From contig CALHCB010000127.1 of NCBI GenBank assembly GCA_937930695.1, positions 1-41,043 of the forward strand: a stretch of DNA of 41,043 nucleotides, read 5' to 3'. Made by a program: the position numbers and the translations under genes. The notes beneath the pieces are model-generated. The model was not told the DNA's origin, made no database searches, and worked only from the letters and a program-made list of their open reading frames with translations. Shown piece after piece: positions 1 to 7,319 of the stretch. The DNA is from an uncultured Acidimicrobiales bacterium. GTDB taxonomy: Bacteria > Actinomycetota > Acidimicrobiia > Acidimicrobiales > SZUA-35. Numbering within the stretch: position 1 is the stretch's first letter; each line of letters opens with the position of its first letter.

Positions 1-537
1 GAGGAGTGGCTCGAGGCGCATCGGGTGGCCCACAGCGTTGGCCTTCGTTCCAACGTCACCATGATGTTTGGTGCCGTCGAGCGCCCTGAGCATTGGGCCA
101 AGCACTTCCTTCTCACCCGCGAATTGCAGGCTGAGACGGGTGGATTCACCGAGTTCGTCGGGCTTCCTTTCGTGCACATGGCATCGCCGATCTACCTCCA
201 GAAGAAGGCACGGCGCGGGCCGACGTTCCGAGAGAATCTGTTGATCCATGCTGTGGCCCGCATCGCGTATCGCGGCTATATCGACAACATTCAGTCCGGC
301 TGGGTGAAGATCGGGTTCGACAGTGTGCGGCAGCTGCTGCAGTCCGGCTGCAACGACCTCGGCGGAACGCTGATGGATGAGAACATCTCGCGCGCTGCTG
401 GGTCCTCACACGGTCAAGAGGTGACGCCGAAGGATTTCAAGGACCTCGTGGAACCGATGGGCCGCAGGCTCGTCGAGCGCACAACGCTCTACGGACGGCC
501 GGGCTACCGTTCTGCGGGTGAGCCACAACTTGTCTGA
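1..537 (+). CDS. fbiC: FO synthase, C-terminal (CofH-type) part, partial
   Basis: This is the 3' end of a gene that enters from the left edge; the frame is open from base 1. The visible 178 residues match the C-terminal half of the CofH-type radical SAM domain of FO synthase (5-amino-6-(D-ribitylamino)uracil-L-tyrosine 4-hydroxyphenyl transferase). That enzyme makes the deazaflavin core of coenzyme F420 in the cytoplasm. Diagnostic stretches are the HSVGLRSNVTMMFG region, the FVGLPFVHMASPIYL segment, the NIQSGWVKIG strand and the NDLGGTLMDENISRAAG motif before the terminal ERTTLYG. The radical-SAM cysteine motif would lie outside the window, so I cannot tell a fused FbiC (CofG+CofH) from a separate CofH; in actinobacteria it is usually fused. 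The next gene starts 33 bp downstream with its own ribosome binding site. Confidence 0.93.
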   Translation, partial: EEWLEAHRVAHSVGLRSNVTMMFGAVERPEHWAKHFLLTRELQAETGGFTEFVGLPFVHMASPIYLQKKARRGPTFRENLLIHAVARIAYRGYIDNIQSGWVKIGFDSVRQLLQSGCNDLGGTLMDENISRAAGSSHGQEVTPKDFKDLVEPMGRRLVERTTLYGRPGYRSAGEPQLV

Positions 538-570
538 CCGCCCGATGGTGATCACCCTCGGGAGCCCTTC

Positions 571-1680
571 ATGACCGCACCACGTCCTCGCAATGTGTTC
601 GGTGAAGCTCCAGTCGACGCCTTGATTACCGAGCTTCTCGCCGCCGTCGGCGAGGACCGCAATGATGATCTCATTCGTAAGCTCGTGGTCACGGCGTTGG
701 ACATGGATGTTGCCGATGTCGGTCGCCTCGAGCTGAAGATCGCATCGCAGACACTGGCCGAGATGCTGAACGCCTATCAGGTGTTCTCGATCGATCGAGG
801 CCGCTCCAAGGTCACGGTGTTCGGATCAGCTCGCACGCCGCCGGAGGATCCCAACTTCATCTTGGCTTCGGACTTCAGTAGGGCGATGGCAGAACGCGAT
901 TGGATGGTCATCAGCGGAGCCGGTCCCGGCATCATGACCGCCGCCATTGAAGGCGCGGGAATCGAAAACAGCTTCGGTGTCAATATCGTCCTTCCGTTCG
1001 AACAGCGGGCAGCCGAAATCATCGATGGCGACTCCAAGCTGGCGACATTTCGCTACTTCTTCACCCGCAAGTTGTTCTTCATGAAAGAGACCGATGGGTT
1101 CGCTCTGTTCCCTGGCGGATTCGGCACCCTCGATGAGGCATTCGAACTTCTGACATTGGTGCAAACGGGAAAGTCGTTCCCCGCTCCGATCGTGCTCCTC
1201 GATCACCCAGAGTCGAACTACTGGAGTGGCTGGGCATCGTTCGTGGAGGAGAGCCTCGCGGGCAACGGCATGGTCAGCCAAGCCGACACCGATCTGTACC
1301 TCCATACACACGATCCCGTCGAGGCAGTTGAGTATCTCTGCAACTTCTACCGGATCTATCACTCGCTGCGCTTTGTCGGCAGCAAGCTGATTCTCCGACT
1401 CCGGCATCCGCTCGGGTCCGAGGCGATCGCCACGCTCAACGCGGAGTACGGCGACATTCTCGCCAAGGGCGAAATAGAAGTCGGGTCAGCAACCGACGCG
1501 GAGCGTCGCGATGGTGATCATGTCGACCTTCCACGACTCGTGATGGCTTTCAACAACCGATCGTTCGCTCGGCTGGTCGGGATGATCCATCGCATCAACG
1601 AACTTGGAGTGACCGACGATCTCACGGCAGTGACGGATCAGATTCATGATCTGGAACCTTCGTCGGAGGACGACGCCTGA
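571..1680 (+). CDS. LOG-family Rossmann-fold nucleotide phosphoribohydrolase-like protein
   Basis: The protein has 369 residues, start ATG, with GGGAG at 560-564 six bases before it. Residues from about 80 onward form the LOG ('lysine decarboxylase-like') Rossmann fold: VTVFGSARTPP, then ISGAGPGIMTAAIEGAG, then the family signature PGGFGTLDE at 181-189. The conserved Arg in FTRK precedes it. Characterised LOG proteins split the N-glycosidic bond of nucleoside monophosphates (cytokinin-activating LOG, E. coli PpnN), so a nucleotide 5'-monophosphate nucleosidase role is likely; the substrate is unknown. It is longer than the ~180-residue minimal LOG proteins, with a helical N-terminal extension of ~80 residues and a C-terminal extension of ~130. 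Its last 37 bp overlap the end of the convergent diguanylate cyclase gene. Confidence 0.85.
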   Translation: MTAPRPRNVFGEAPVDALITELLAAVGEDRNDDLIRKLVVTALDMDVADVGRLELKIASQTLAEMLNAYQVFSIDRGRSKVTVFGSARTPPEDPNFILASDFSRAMAERDWMVISGAGPGIMTAAIEGAGIENSFGVNIVLPFEQRAAEIIDGDSKLATFRYFFTRKLFFMKETDGFALFPGGFGTLDEAFELLTLVQTGKSFPAPIVLLDHPESNYWSGWASFVEESLAGNGMVSQADTDLYLHTHDPVEAVEYLCNFYRIYHSLRFVGSKLILRLRHPLGSEAIATLNAEYGDILAKGEIEVGSATDAERRDGDHVDLPRLVMAFNNRSFARLVGMIHRINELGVTDDLTAVTDQIHDLEPSSEDDA

Positions 1681-2558
1681 GATTTCTGGCGAGCGGTTTC
1701 GCCGTCACGGCGCGCCTTCGATCGGTACATGGCGCGATCGGCACGAGCGAGGAGGTCCTCGGCTGTGTCGACACCATCGCTGAGAATCCATCCGACGCTT
1801 GCCGTAAGCGAGAGTCCGTCGAGCCCAAGCATGGGTTCGGCCAGGGTGGCCTCGAGCCGGCCGAGAAGCGGCAGAAGCTGATCATCAGATTGAACACTGG
1901 GACAAACGATGACGAATTCATCGCCACCGATCCTGGCGAGGAGGTCGCTCCCGCGAAATGATGCGACCATTCGCTCGCTCGCTTCCTCGAGTACTCGATC
2001 CCCTGCGCTGTGGCCTCGCTGATCGTTGATCGATTTGAAGTCGTCGATGTCCAGATACAAGATGCCGACTAGCTGTTGATCCCGACGTGCGTTGGCAAGA
2101 AGCCGTTCCATTCTGACGAGCACTGATCTGCGGTTCAGTAGGCCGGTGAGTGAATCATGAGAAGCGAGATAGGTCGCTTGCTCTTCTGCAGCTCGTCGCT
2201 CGGTAACGTCTCGTCCTACTGCAATGATCTCGATGAGTTCACCTTCTTGATCGAACACTCCCTTGTCGGTCCATTGCTGCCAGCGGATGCGGCCTTGCGC
2301 ATCGACAGCTCTGTGTTCATTGACCACAACAGCGTCGTTGAGGTTGAGCCGTCGGACTCGGGCCAGACTCCGCTCGACCTCATCTCGATATTCGTGTTCC
2401 GCGAGTTCGAGAAAGGACAATCCGACGAGTGATTCGGCGCTACGTCCGTAGAACAGAGCGTAGGCATCGTTCACGTAGAGCAGCAGGCCGTCTGACCGAT
2501 ACCGGCAAATGAGATCGGGTAGGTCGTCTACGAGTTGCCGGAAGTTGTCTGAGGTCAT
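1644..2558 (-). CDS. PAS domain-containing diguanylate cyclase (GGDEF)
   Basis: A soluble 304-residue protein with no membrane segment. An N-terminal PAS/PAC sensor (about 5-122, ending GRDVTERRAAEE) is joined to a GGDEF domain (about 125-290, opening with the DSLTGLLNRR motif). The active-site GGDEF is intact at 211-215. An inhibitory-site RxxD (R202, D205) sits exactly five residues before it, so the enzyme should make cyclic di-GMP from two GTP and be product-inhibited. No EAL domain is present. ATG 2558 is the only start, because an in-frame stop lies about 80 bp upstream with no other start codon between. No clear Shine-Dalgarno is seen. The 3' end overlaps the LOG gene convergently by 37 bp. 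The signal sensed by the PAS domain cannot be read from sequence. Confidence 0.92.
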   Translation of the reverse strand: MTSDNFRQLVDDLPDLICRYRSDGLLLYVNDAYALFYGRSAESLVGLSFLELAEHEYRDEVERSLARVRRLNLNDAVVVNEHRAVDAQGRIRWQQWTDKGVFDQEGELIEIIAVGRDVTERRAAEEQATYLASHDSLTGLLNRRSVLVRMERLLANARRDQQLVGILYLDIDDFKSINDQRGHSAGDRVLEEASERMVASFRGSDLLARIGGDEFVIVCPSVQSDDQLLPLLGRLEATLAEPMLGLDGLSLTASVGWILSDGVDTAEDLLARADRAMYRSKARRDGETARQKSQASSSDEGSRS

Positions 2559-2578
2559 GAAGTGACGGCGAAGGTCTG

Positions 2579-2592
2579 GGGCGCCGGCGCCC
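2579..2592. repeat. 14-bp perfect palindrome upstream of the diguanylate cyclase gene
   Basis: GGGCGCCGGCGCCC reads the same on both strands and lies 21-34 bp upstream of the PAS-GGDEF start codon. It could be a regulator site or simply a GC-rich coincidence. The rest of 2559-2727 shows no gene. Confidence 0.4.
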
Positions 2593-2727
2593 TGGCTCGA
2601 GGAGTCGCCCTGGAGAATTCGTGTATCGGCGCCGGTCCGTCAAAATCTTGAGAGGTTTCGCCGTGAAATCCTGTTGCTCGCCTACGACGGTTCGTCGCAC
2701 CGTTCGGATCTGTCGTTGCAGCTGGGG

Positions 2728-2934
2728 CTACTCGGTTTCCATTGTGATGTCGAGCGACCGAGCAGCCTTCTCGAGTGCACGTCGCGCCGCAGCCAACGAC
2801 TTGTCTTCTTTCGGTCGTTTGGTTGCTCCGTTGTCGACTGCTTCCCGCAACATGTCGAGTGCGAGGTCGCTGAGTTCCTCGCTGAGGTGTTCGATCCGAG
2901 TGCGGATGTCTTCGATCCGATCTTGGTGCTCCAT
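2728..2934 (-). CDS. small hypothetical helical protein
   Basis: A 68-residue, highly charged protein starting at ATG 2934 (MEHQDRIEDIRTR). The frame stays open upstream to 3030, but that part would run across the start of the divergent gene at 2966 and is low in plausibility, so the internal ATG is preferred. The composition (heptad-like Leu/Ile spacing in RIEHLSEELSDLALDMLREAV, then a Lys/Arg/Ala helix) suggests two helices, possibly a coiled coil. No family is recognised and no function is assigned. No Shine-Dalgarno is evident. It is divergent from the Cys-rich gene, with 31 bp between the two start codons. Confidence 0.6.
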   Translation of the reverse strand: MEHQDRIEDIRTRIEHLSEELSDLALDMLREAVDNGATKRPKEDKSLAAARRALEKAARSLDITMETE

Positions 2935-2953
2935 GGCTTCATTGTGCCGCCGA

Positions 2954-2959
2954 TAGCGT
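2954..2959 (+). promoter_or_regulatory. -10 element TAGCGT, leaderless-type
   Basis: TAGCGT fits TAnnnT and ends 6 nt before ATG 2966. There is no Shine-Dalgarno, so the mRNA probably begins at the start codon. Confidence 0.5.
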
Positions 2960-2965
2960 GCGCTG

Positions 2966-3712
2966 ATGCCCGGAGTCCCACCGTCAGATGGCCATCGTTG
3001 GATATCGATTCTCGATGATGACGGCGACACGTGGCTCTTCGATGCAACGTTTCTTCTGTCCTCCTACAACTGCATCTACGGCCAGGGTTGCCAGTCGATC
3101 GACGTCGAGGTCGATCGGGCCGAAGTGCTTGGTTGCTGCGTCCACGGCGCCCACTTCGTCGACGAGGAAGACCTGGAAGAAGTTCGAGAAGCGACAGCAC
3201 GGCTCACTCCTGAACAATGGCAATATCAAGCGCGTGCCAATCGAAAAGGCGGGCCGTTCAAGCAGAACAAGGATGGTGACTGGGTCACCCGCAAGGCCGA
3301 TGGTGCGTGCATCTTCTTGAACCGGTCGACGTTCGAAGGTGGCGGCGGCTGTGCTCTTCACCGGGCCGCCCTCGACCATGGCGAGCGGCCGTTGGATTGG
3401 AAGCCTGATGTGTGCTGGCAGGTCCCCATCAGGCTCGACATCCATACCGACGACAACGACTTTGAAACCGTGTTCATCAGGGCCTGGGACCGCCGTGACT
3501 GGGGCCCCGGGGGCGATGAGTTTCATTGGTGGTGTATTGAACAGGACGAGGCGTATCAGGCTCCGAATCCGGTGTACAAGACCTCCCGCGACGAGCTGAT
3601 CGAAATGGTTGGCAAAGAGATCTACGAGCGGTTGGTGCCCGAGCTCGAAGAGCTCGTGGCTTCGGGGAGTCGTCCGACACCAGTCGCGATCAGTTCTCGC
3701 CCGCAGCGATGA
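2966..3712 (+). CDS. conserved cysteine/histidine-rich protein, possible metal binder
   Basis: 248 residues, soluble. Conserved-looking Cys/His clusters are spread through it: CIYGQGC (about 36-42), GCCVHGAHF (about 56-64), ACIFLNRSTFEGGGGCALHRAAL (two cysteines and a His around 114-132), then KPDVCWQVPIRLD and HWWCIEQDEA. The spacing resembles cysteine-rich proteins grouped with YkgJ/DUF3109-type putative zinc- or iron-chelating proteins, and I recall close relatives across actinobacteria; that family link is from memory and uncertain. No catalytic signature is recognised. The start is ATG 2966, preceded by a TAGCGT hexamer rather than a ribosome binding site. Confidence 0.75.
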   Translation: MPGVPPSDGHRWISILDDDGDTWLFDATFLLSSYNCIYGQGCQSIDVEVDRAEVLGCCVHGAHFVDEEDLEEVREATARLTPEQWQYQARANRKGGPFKQNKDGDWVTRKADGACIFLNRSTFEGGGGCALHRAALDHGERPLDWKPDVCWQVPIRLDIHTDDNDFETVFIRAWDRRDWGPGGDEFHWWCIEQDEAYQAPNPVYKTSRDELIEMVGKEIYERLVPELEELVASGSRPTPVAISSRPQR

Positions 3713-3779
3713 AAGATCTCTAGGCCTTTCGGCTCAACTTCTCGACCGAAGCTGCCGTTACATGGCACGGAGGTCCAAC

Positions 3780-4586
3780 GTGATCAGCACTGCCGAGACG
3801 AGTCGAGGACGTACCGAGAGCCCAACGTTGCCCATTGATGACCCCACGGTCAACCTGTGGGCCTGTCTGGGTGCTGACACCGACCGGTTGTTGGCCGCGC
3901 ATGGATTGACCGGAATCTCGCTCCCCGCACTGTTGCAGCTGGGAGCGGCGGAAGCGCTTGATGCTCCGGACGTCCGCAACTTCATCGAGGCTGGTGACCT
4001 CTCCACTCCTGAGGCGGTTGCCGTCGCAGTCTCGATCGTGGAACTTGGTGGGCAACTCGACACCATGCCGCAGTGGGCGTACGACGACGAACAACTTCGT
4101 CATGCTCGTCAAGCCATCGCTACAGCGTCGTCGCTGTTGCCGCACGATACCGAGCGACGTGCGCAGCCCGCCTCTTGGATCGCTCCGACGCTGCAAGCAG
4201 TTGTCGATCTCGTTGACCGACGAACGCAACGCCAGCACGCTGTCCTCCTGGCGCTCATTGTGCTCATCGTCGAGCATGATCTTCTTGACGGGCGGCTGCC
4301 GAGCATCATTGCCGGACCTGACGGAACGCTGAGCTGTGCAGGGTTGGAGGCCGTGAGTTATCGGCATCCTGGCGTGCGTGGAAGCGACGCATCGGCGGGA
4401 ATCACCATTGGCCGAATCTTGCTCGACGTGCCCGACTACGACTCACAGTCACAGTCTGAGTGCTGGCTGCGGCTACGGCAGCGTGCGGGTGTAACACGCC
4501 CGATCGCCATTTTTCATCCCGCCGAAGTTATGCAATACGGCGATGAGATCGTCGCAGAACTTCGCAGCTCACTCACGGGTCCCTAG
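3780..4586 (+). CDS. hypothetical protein, unrecognised family
   Basis: 268 residues. GTG 3780 is chosen over ATG 3762 and longer forms because a perfect GGAGG (3769-3773) lies six bases before it; it would be only 2 nt after ATG 3762. The N-terminal ~20 residues are Ser/Thr/Arg-rich and probably flexible. The rest is mostly predicted helix: an Ala/Leu-rich section, a stretch near residue 150 (HAVLLALIVLIVEHDLL) hydrophobic enough to be a buried helix or weak membrane segment, and a more strand-like C-terminus (ITIGRILLDVPDY, RPIAIFHPAEVM). No motif or family is recognised. It ends 84 bp before the convergent 66-residue gene. Confidence 0.7.
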   Translation: MISTAETSRGRTESPTLPIDDPTVNLWACLGADTDRLLAAHGLTGISLPALLQLGAAEALDAPDVRNFIEAGDLSTPEAVAVAVSIVELGGQLDTMPQWAYDDEQLRHARQAIATASSLLPHDTERRAQPASWIAPTLQAVVDLVDRRTQRQHAVLLALIVLIVEHDLLDGRLPSIIAGPDGTLSCAGLEAVSYRHPGVRGSDASAGITIGRILLDVPDYDSQSQSECWLRLRQRAGVTRPIAIFHPAEVMQYGDEIVAELRSSLTGP

Positions 4587-4611
4587 GAACCTTCGCTGCG
4601 TGCATGGCTCG

Positions 4612-4659
4612 GCAGCTGAACGACTCGTCAGCTGCGTAGATCGGTCATCGGGTGATGAC
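4612..4659. terminator. two hairpins between convergent genes
   Basis: Hairpin one has 8-bp arms GCAGCTGA (4612-4619) and TCAGCTGC (4628-4635) around an 8-nt loop. Hairpin two has 6-bp arms GTCATC (4644-4649) and GATGAC (4654-4659) around GGGT. Neither has a T-run. They sit between two genes that end facing each other and could help stop transcription in both directions. Confidence 0.45.
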
Positions 4660-4670
4660 GCGATGAATCG

Positions 4671-4871
4671 CTAGTCCTCTTCGTCGTCTTCGACGTCAGG
4701 ATCTTCGGTCGGTTCGCCCAAATGGTCGTTGACGACTTCCCGTGCCTCATCGGTTGTTGGAAGATCGAACGGATCGTCGTCGATCCGTTCCATCAGGCTA
4801 TCAATGTCATCGAAGGAGCTCCGCTTGAGGGCTCGAGCTTCTTCGTAACGGCGATGACGCCCCTTTTTCAT
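4671..4871 (-). CDS. small acidic-tail hypothetical protein
   Basis: 66 residues with strong charge polarity: a basic N-terminus (MKKGRHRRYEEARALKR) and an extremely acidic C-terminus ending DPDVEDDEED. A genuine gene is supported by GAGGAG six bases before the ATG (minus strand, about 4878-4883) and by a normal stop. There is no membrane segment and no recognised family. Charge-split small proteins of this kind can bind nucleic acid or a basic partner, but that is only a guess. Confidence 0.7.
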   Translation of the reverse strand: MKKGRHRRYEEARALKRSSFDDIDSLMERIDDDPFDLPTTDEAREVVNDHLGEPTEDPDVEDDEED

Positions 4872-4959
4872 GGGACACTCCTCAAAACGCTGGCGGTGCC
4901 TGTGGAGAGCGTTATGTAGCCCCCCTGTAGCAAGACAGAAGTCTCAGTGTAGGGCTCAA

Positions 4960-4984
4960 GGCACCAGGTTTGCGAACCGGCACC
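4960..4984. repeat. composite repeat in the rnd / small-gene gap
   Basis: Two copies of GGCACC (4960-4965, 4979-4984) flank GGTTTGCGAACC (4967-4978), whose ends GGTT/AACC are inverted. It lies about 90-115 bp upstream of the 66-residue gene. It is not a tRNA T-arm: the loop lacks the required A after TTCG and no acceptor stem exists. The rest of 4872-5077 holds the upstream region of the 66-residue gene and nothing else I can support. Confidence 0.35.
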
Positions 4985-5077
4985 GTTTCAATCCGATGTC
5001 AGTCAAATACCCCAAGGAGTGCCCAACCGCACTCAAATGCGCTCAATGCCTCTAACCGCGGTCGCTCGATGCGAAAA

Positions 5078-6247
5078 TTACTTTTGTTTCTGTGTCTCGA
5101 GAGGCTCGTGACTACGAGCTTCCAGGACCAGACGCCCATCACCGTCGAACGCCAACGCGGCATTTCCGTTCACAAGTTGTGCGATGGGCTCGCCGACCAG
5201 GTCAGCGCGCCACCCATGCATGAGACGGCCATCTTCGCCGCTCAGGAGAGCCTCAACGTCTGACCGAGTAGCCAGAATGGCGGGATCGAGTCGGTGGTCG
5301 CGGGCCAACTGCGCAATCCACGACGTCACCAGCGTGACCACCGGTCGGAGTTGGCGGGGCATATCGGGGCCCCGAGCTGGCGGTTTGATTTCTTCTTCGG
5401 ACTGAGCCCCCGCTCCGACGGTCGTCAGGATCTCCCGGTCAGCTCCCTTGCGAAGGTGACGTCCATCGATTCCCCGAATCTTCTTGAGCCCTTCGACGGT
5501 GGTCGGTGCCTGCTGGGCAATCGCGACCAACGCGATGTCGGGCAGAACCTGACGAACTGGGATATCGAGTTGTGCGGCCCTTCGCTCTCGCCAGGCGCCG
5601 AGGGCGGTAGCAATGCGAAACGCTTTCCCCTTGAGTGACCGGGCTTCCTTGATGCGGAGCACGGCTTCTTCGGGCGGACGTCGGTTCCTGGGTCGAGTGA
5701 GCAGAATCGTGCTCTCTTCTTGGGCCCACTCGAGTCGGCCCATCTCGGTGAGCTCAGCAGTGATGATGTCGGTCAGTTCGAGGAGGTAGAGGACGTCGCC
5801 TGCGGCGTAGTCGAGTTGGTCAGAAGTCAGTGGGCGGCGCAACCAGTCGGTGAGGCGGTCCCCTTTCGGGATCGTCGTGTCCATGAATCGTTCCAAGAGC
5901 GATACGAGCGATCCGGTGGAAACCCCGAGGAAGCCAGCGGCGACTTGGGTGTCGAACAGCCGGGACGGAACGGTGGCACAGGCCAGTTCCAGAACTTCCA
6001 GATCCTGGATTCCGGCGTGAAGGACGCACAAACCCGGCCCATCAAGGGCTTTGGCCAACGGAGCGAGGTCAACAGCGAGCGGGTCAACGAGGACGAGGCG
6101 GTCCGCCCAGGCCAGCTGCACCAACGCAACTTGCGGGTAGTACGTGCGTTCACGGTGGAACTCAGTATCGAGTGCATACCGATCAGCGGTGGCGAGATCG
6201 TCGACGATCGCCTCGAACTCGGATTGGTCGGTGATCAGATCAGCCAC
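5078..6247 (-). CDS. rnd: ribonuclease D
   Basis: 389 residues. The N-terminal DEDDy 3'-5' exonuclease domain shows all catalytic positions: D27 and E29 in ALDTEFHRE (Exo I), D82 in HAGIQDLEVL (Exo II), Y147 and D151 in LDYAAGDVLYL (Exo III). An HRDC nucleic-acid-binding domain follows at about 205-285 (opening PPEEAVLRIKEARSL). RNase D trims the 3' ends of tRNA precursors and other stable RNAs in the cytoplasm. Length and layout match the family. The GTG start lies 11 bp after the mobA stop, so it is the last gene of the pyk-to-rnd run. Confidence 0.95.
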   Translation of the reverse strand: MADLITDQSEFEAIVDDLATADRYALDTEFHRERTYYPQVALVQLAWADRLVLVDPLAVDLAPLAKALDGPGLCVLHAGIQDLEVLELACATVPSRLFDTQVAAGFLGVSTGSLVSLLERFMDTTIPKGDRLTDWLRRPLTSDQLDYAAGDVLYLLELTDIITAELTEMGRLEWAQEESTILLTRPRNRRPPEEAVLRIKEARSLKGKAFRIATALGAWRERRAAQLDIPVRQVLPDIALVAIAQQAPTTVEGLKKIRGIDGRHLRKGADREILTTVGAGAQSEEEIKPPARGPDMPRQLRPVVTLVTSWIAQLARDHRLDPAILATRSDVEALLSGEDGRLMHGWRADLVGEPIAQLVNGNAALAFDGDGRLVLEARSHEPLETQKQK

Positions 6248-6258
6248 GAACGCCCACC

Positions 6259-6864
6259 CTAGGCGTCGGGAGGGTCAGAGGCGGTACCCGATTCGTCACC
6301 GTCATATTCCAGAAGCTGCCCCAACGTCGCCGCATCGTCAGCATCGAGAAGCGACGTGCCCTCAATTGGCACTGGATTGGCGCCCACGATGGTGAGGCCG
6401 TCGGTAAACCTTGACTGGCCTTGATCCACTGCGACTTGGAGCCGGCGAGCAGAATGTGCCGGCCAGCACGCGAGTGAAACCGAGTGGACGCCCTGGACCT
6501 CAGCGACCGCAACGAGCGATGGCTCTTCACACCAGGCCTCGGCGATGGCGCGGACGTCGTGTGCCTTCAAGAGCGGGAGGTCACAGGGAACAACGACGAC
6601 ACCTCCTCGTCCTGCCCATGACAGAAGCGATGCGAGGGCGGCAAGTGGTCCGGCGCCGGGTGACCGGTCAGGAATCGTGACCAGGCCGAGTTCAGCACCC
6701 GCCGTTCCCCCGGCTGCGACGACAGGGTCGAGTCCTGCTTCGCGCAGCGCGGCGGCAACTCGAGCCGCCATGGGAATCCCGCCAGCATCTGCGAGCGCCT
6801 TGTCAGATCCGAATCGTCTGCTTTGCCCACCCGTCAGGATGGCCCCGATGAGCGGACCCGACAT
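6259..6864 (-). CDS. mobA: molybdenum cofactor guanylyltransferase (MobA-like)
   Basis: 201 residues from ATG 6864 (MSGPLIGAILTGG). The open frame continues upstream through the DUF3151 gene, but that extension is not protein-like. Nucleotidyltransferase motifs are present: LTGGQSRRFGSDKA (phosphate-binding loop plus the DKA lysine) at about 8-21, PGAGPLAAL, and VPCDLPLL, the metal-binding Asp segment corresponding to 'CDMP'. MobA joins GMP to molybdopterin to make the molybdenum guanine dinucleotide cofactor. Similar folds occur in other NTP transferases, so the exact substrate is probable rather than certain. The start is 8 bp after the preceding stop, consistent with one operon. Confidence 0.85.
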   Translation of the reverse strand: MSGPLIGAILTGGQSRRFGSDKALADAGGIPMAARVAAALREAGLDPVVAAGGTAGAELGLVTIPDRSPGAGPLAALASLLSWAGRGGVVVVPCDLPLLKAHDVRAIAEAWCEEPSLVAVAEVQGVHSVSLACWPAHSARRLQVAVDQGQSRFTDGLTIVGANPVPIEGTSLLDADDAATLGQLLEYDGDESGTASDPPDA

Positions 6865-6872
6865 GTTGGAGA

Positions 6873-7310
6873 TCAGCTGAACTCTGCTGGTGGCCAGCTT
6901 GGGTCGAGCTGACGCAAGAACATCATGCATCGCTCGTCTTCGTCTTGCTCGCCGATCTGAGCTGCACACCGCTGCAGCCCAGCGAGGGCACGGAGGAAAC
7001 CCTGATTCGTTGGGTGCTGCCACCGGACATAGCCAGATCCACGCCATCCGCTTTGACGAAGCGCGTCGAGGCCGCGGTGGTAGCCCACCCGGAATGCGCC
7101 GTAGGACTCCATGACGTCGCGTCCGAGCTCGCCGAGCTGCGCCCAGCCGTCGAGAAAACGAGGATTGGCAGCGACAAGGGCCGAGACCGCAGCGTGCTGC
7201 TCAGCTTCGGGAAGCTCCATGGCTGCTGCGAGTTCTGCCATCCAGGCCGCAGGAGCCGCTGGGAGCACTGTTTCGGGAGGGCCGGTACCGCTGAGATCGA
7301 TTGAGGTCAC
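6873..7310 (-). CDS. DUF3151 family protein
   Basis: 145 residues, GTG start. It matches the actinobacterial DUF3151 family (the Rv0361-region type) by its opening GPPETVLP, the core YGAFRVGYHRGLDALRQSGWRGSG, then HPTNQGFLRALAGLQRCAAQIGE and the closing DERCMMFLRQLDP. The protein is all-helical and TPR-like in appearance, soluble, with no known activity. It lies between the patatin-like gene (9 bp gap) and mobA (8 bp gap). Confidence 0.88.
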   Translation of the reverse strand: MTSIDLSGTGPPETVLPAAPAAWMAELAAAMELPEAEQHAAVSALVAANPRFLDGWAQLGELGRDVMESYGAFRVGYHRGLDALRQSGWRGSGYVRWQHPTNQGFLRALAGLQRCAAQIGEQDEDERCMMFLRQLDPSWPPAEFS

Positions 7311-7319
7311 CGAGGCAAG

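Noticed and set aside
2600..2690. Possible cyclic di-GMP riboswitch upstream of the diguanylate cyclase gene.
   Set aside because: Only a loose GCGAAACC-like match; the conserved GACGCAAAG core and tetraloop receptor parts are missing.
2440..2700. Minus-strand 86-codon frame overlapping the start of the diguanylate cyclase gene.
   Set aside because: Overlaps a well-supported gene, is Arg/Pro-rich as out-of-frame GC DNA tends to be, and has no ribosome binding site.
4960..5000. tRNA-like T-arm GGTTCGCAAACC on the minus strand.
   Set aside because: Loop lacks the invariant A, and no acceptor, D or anticodon stems can be drawn.
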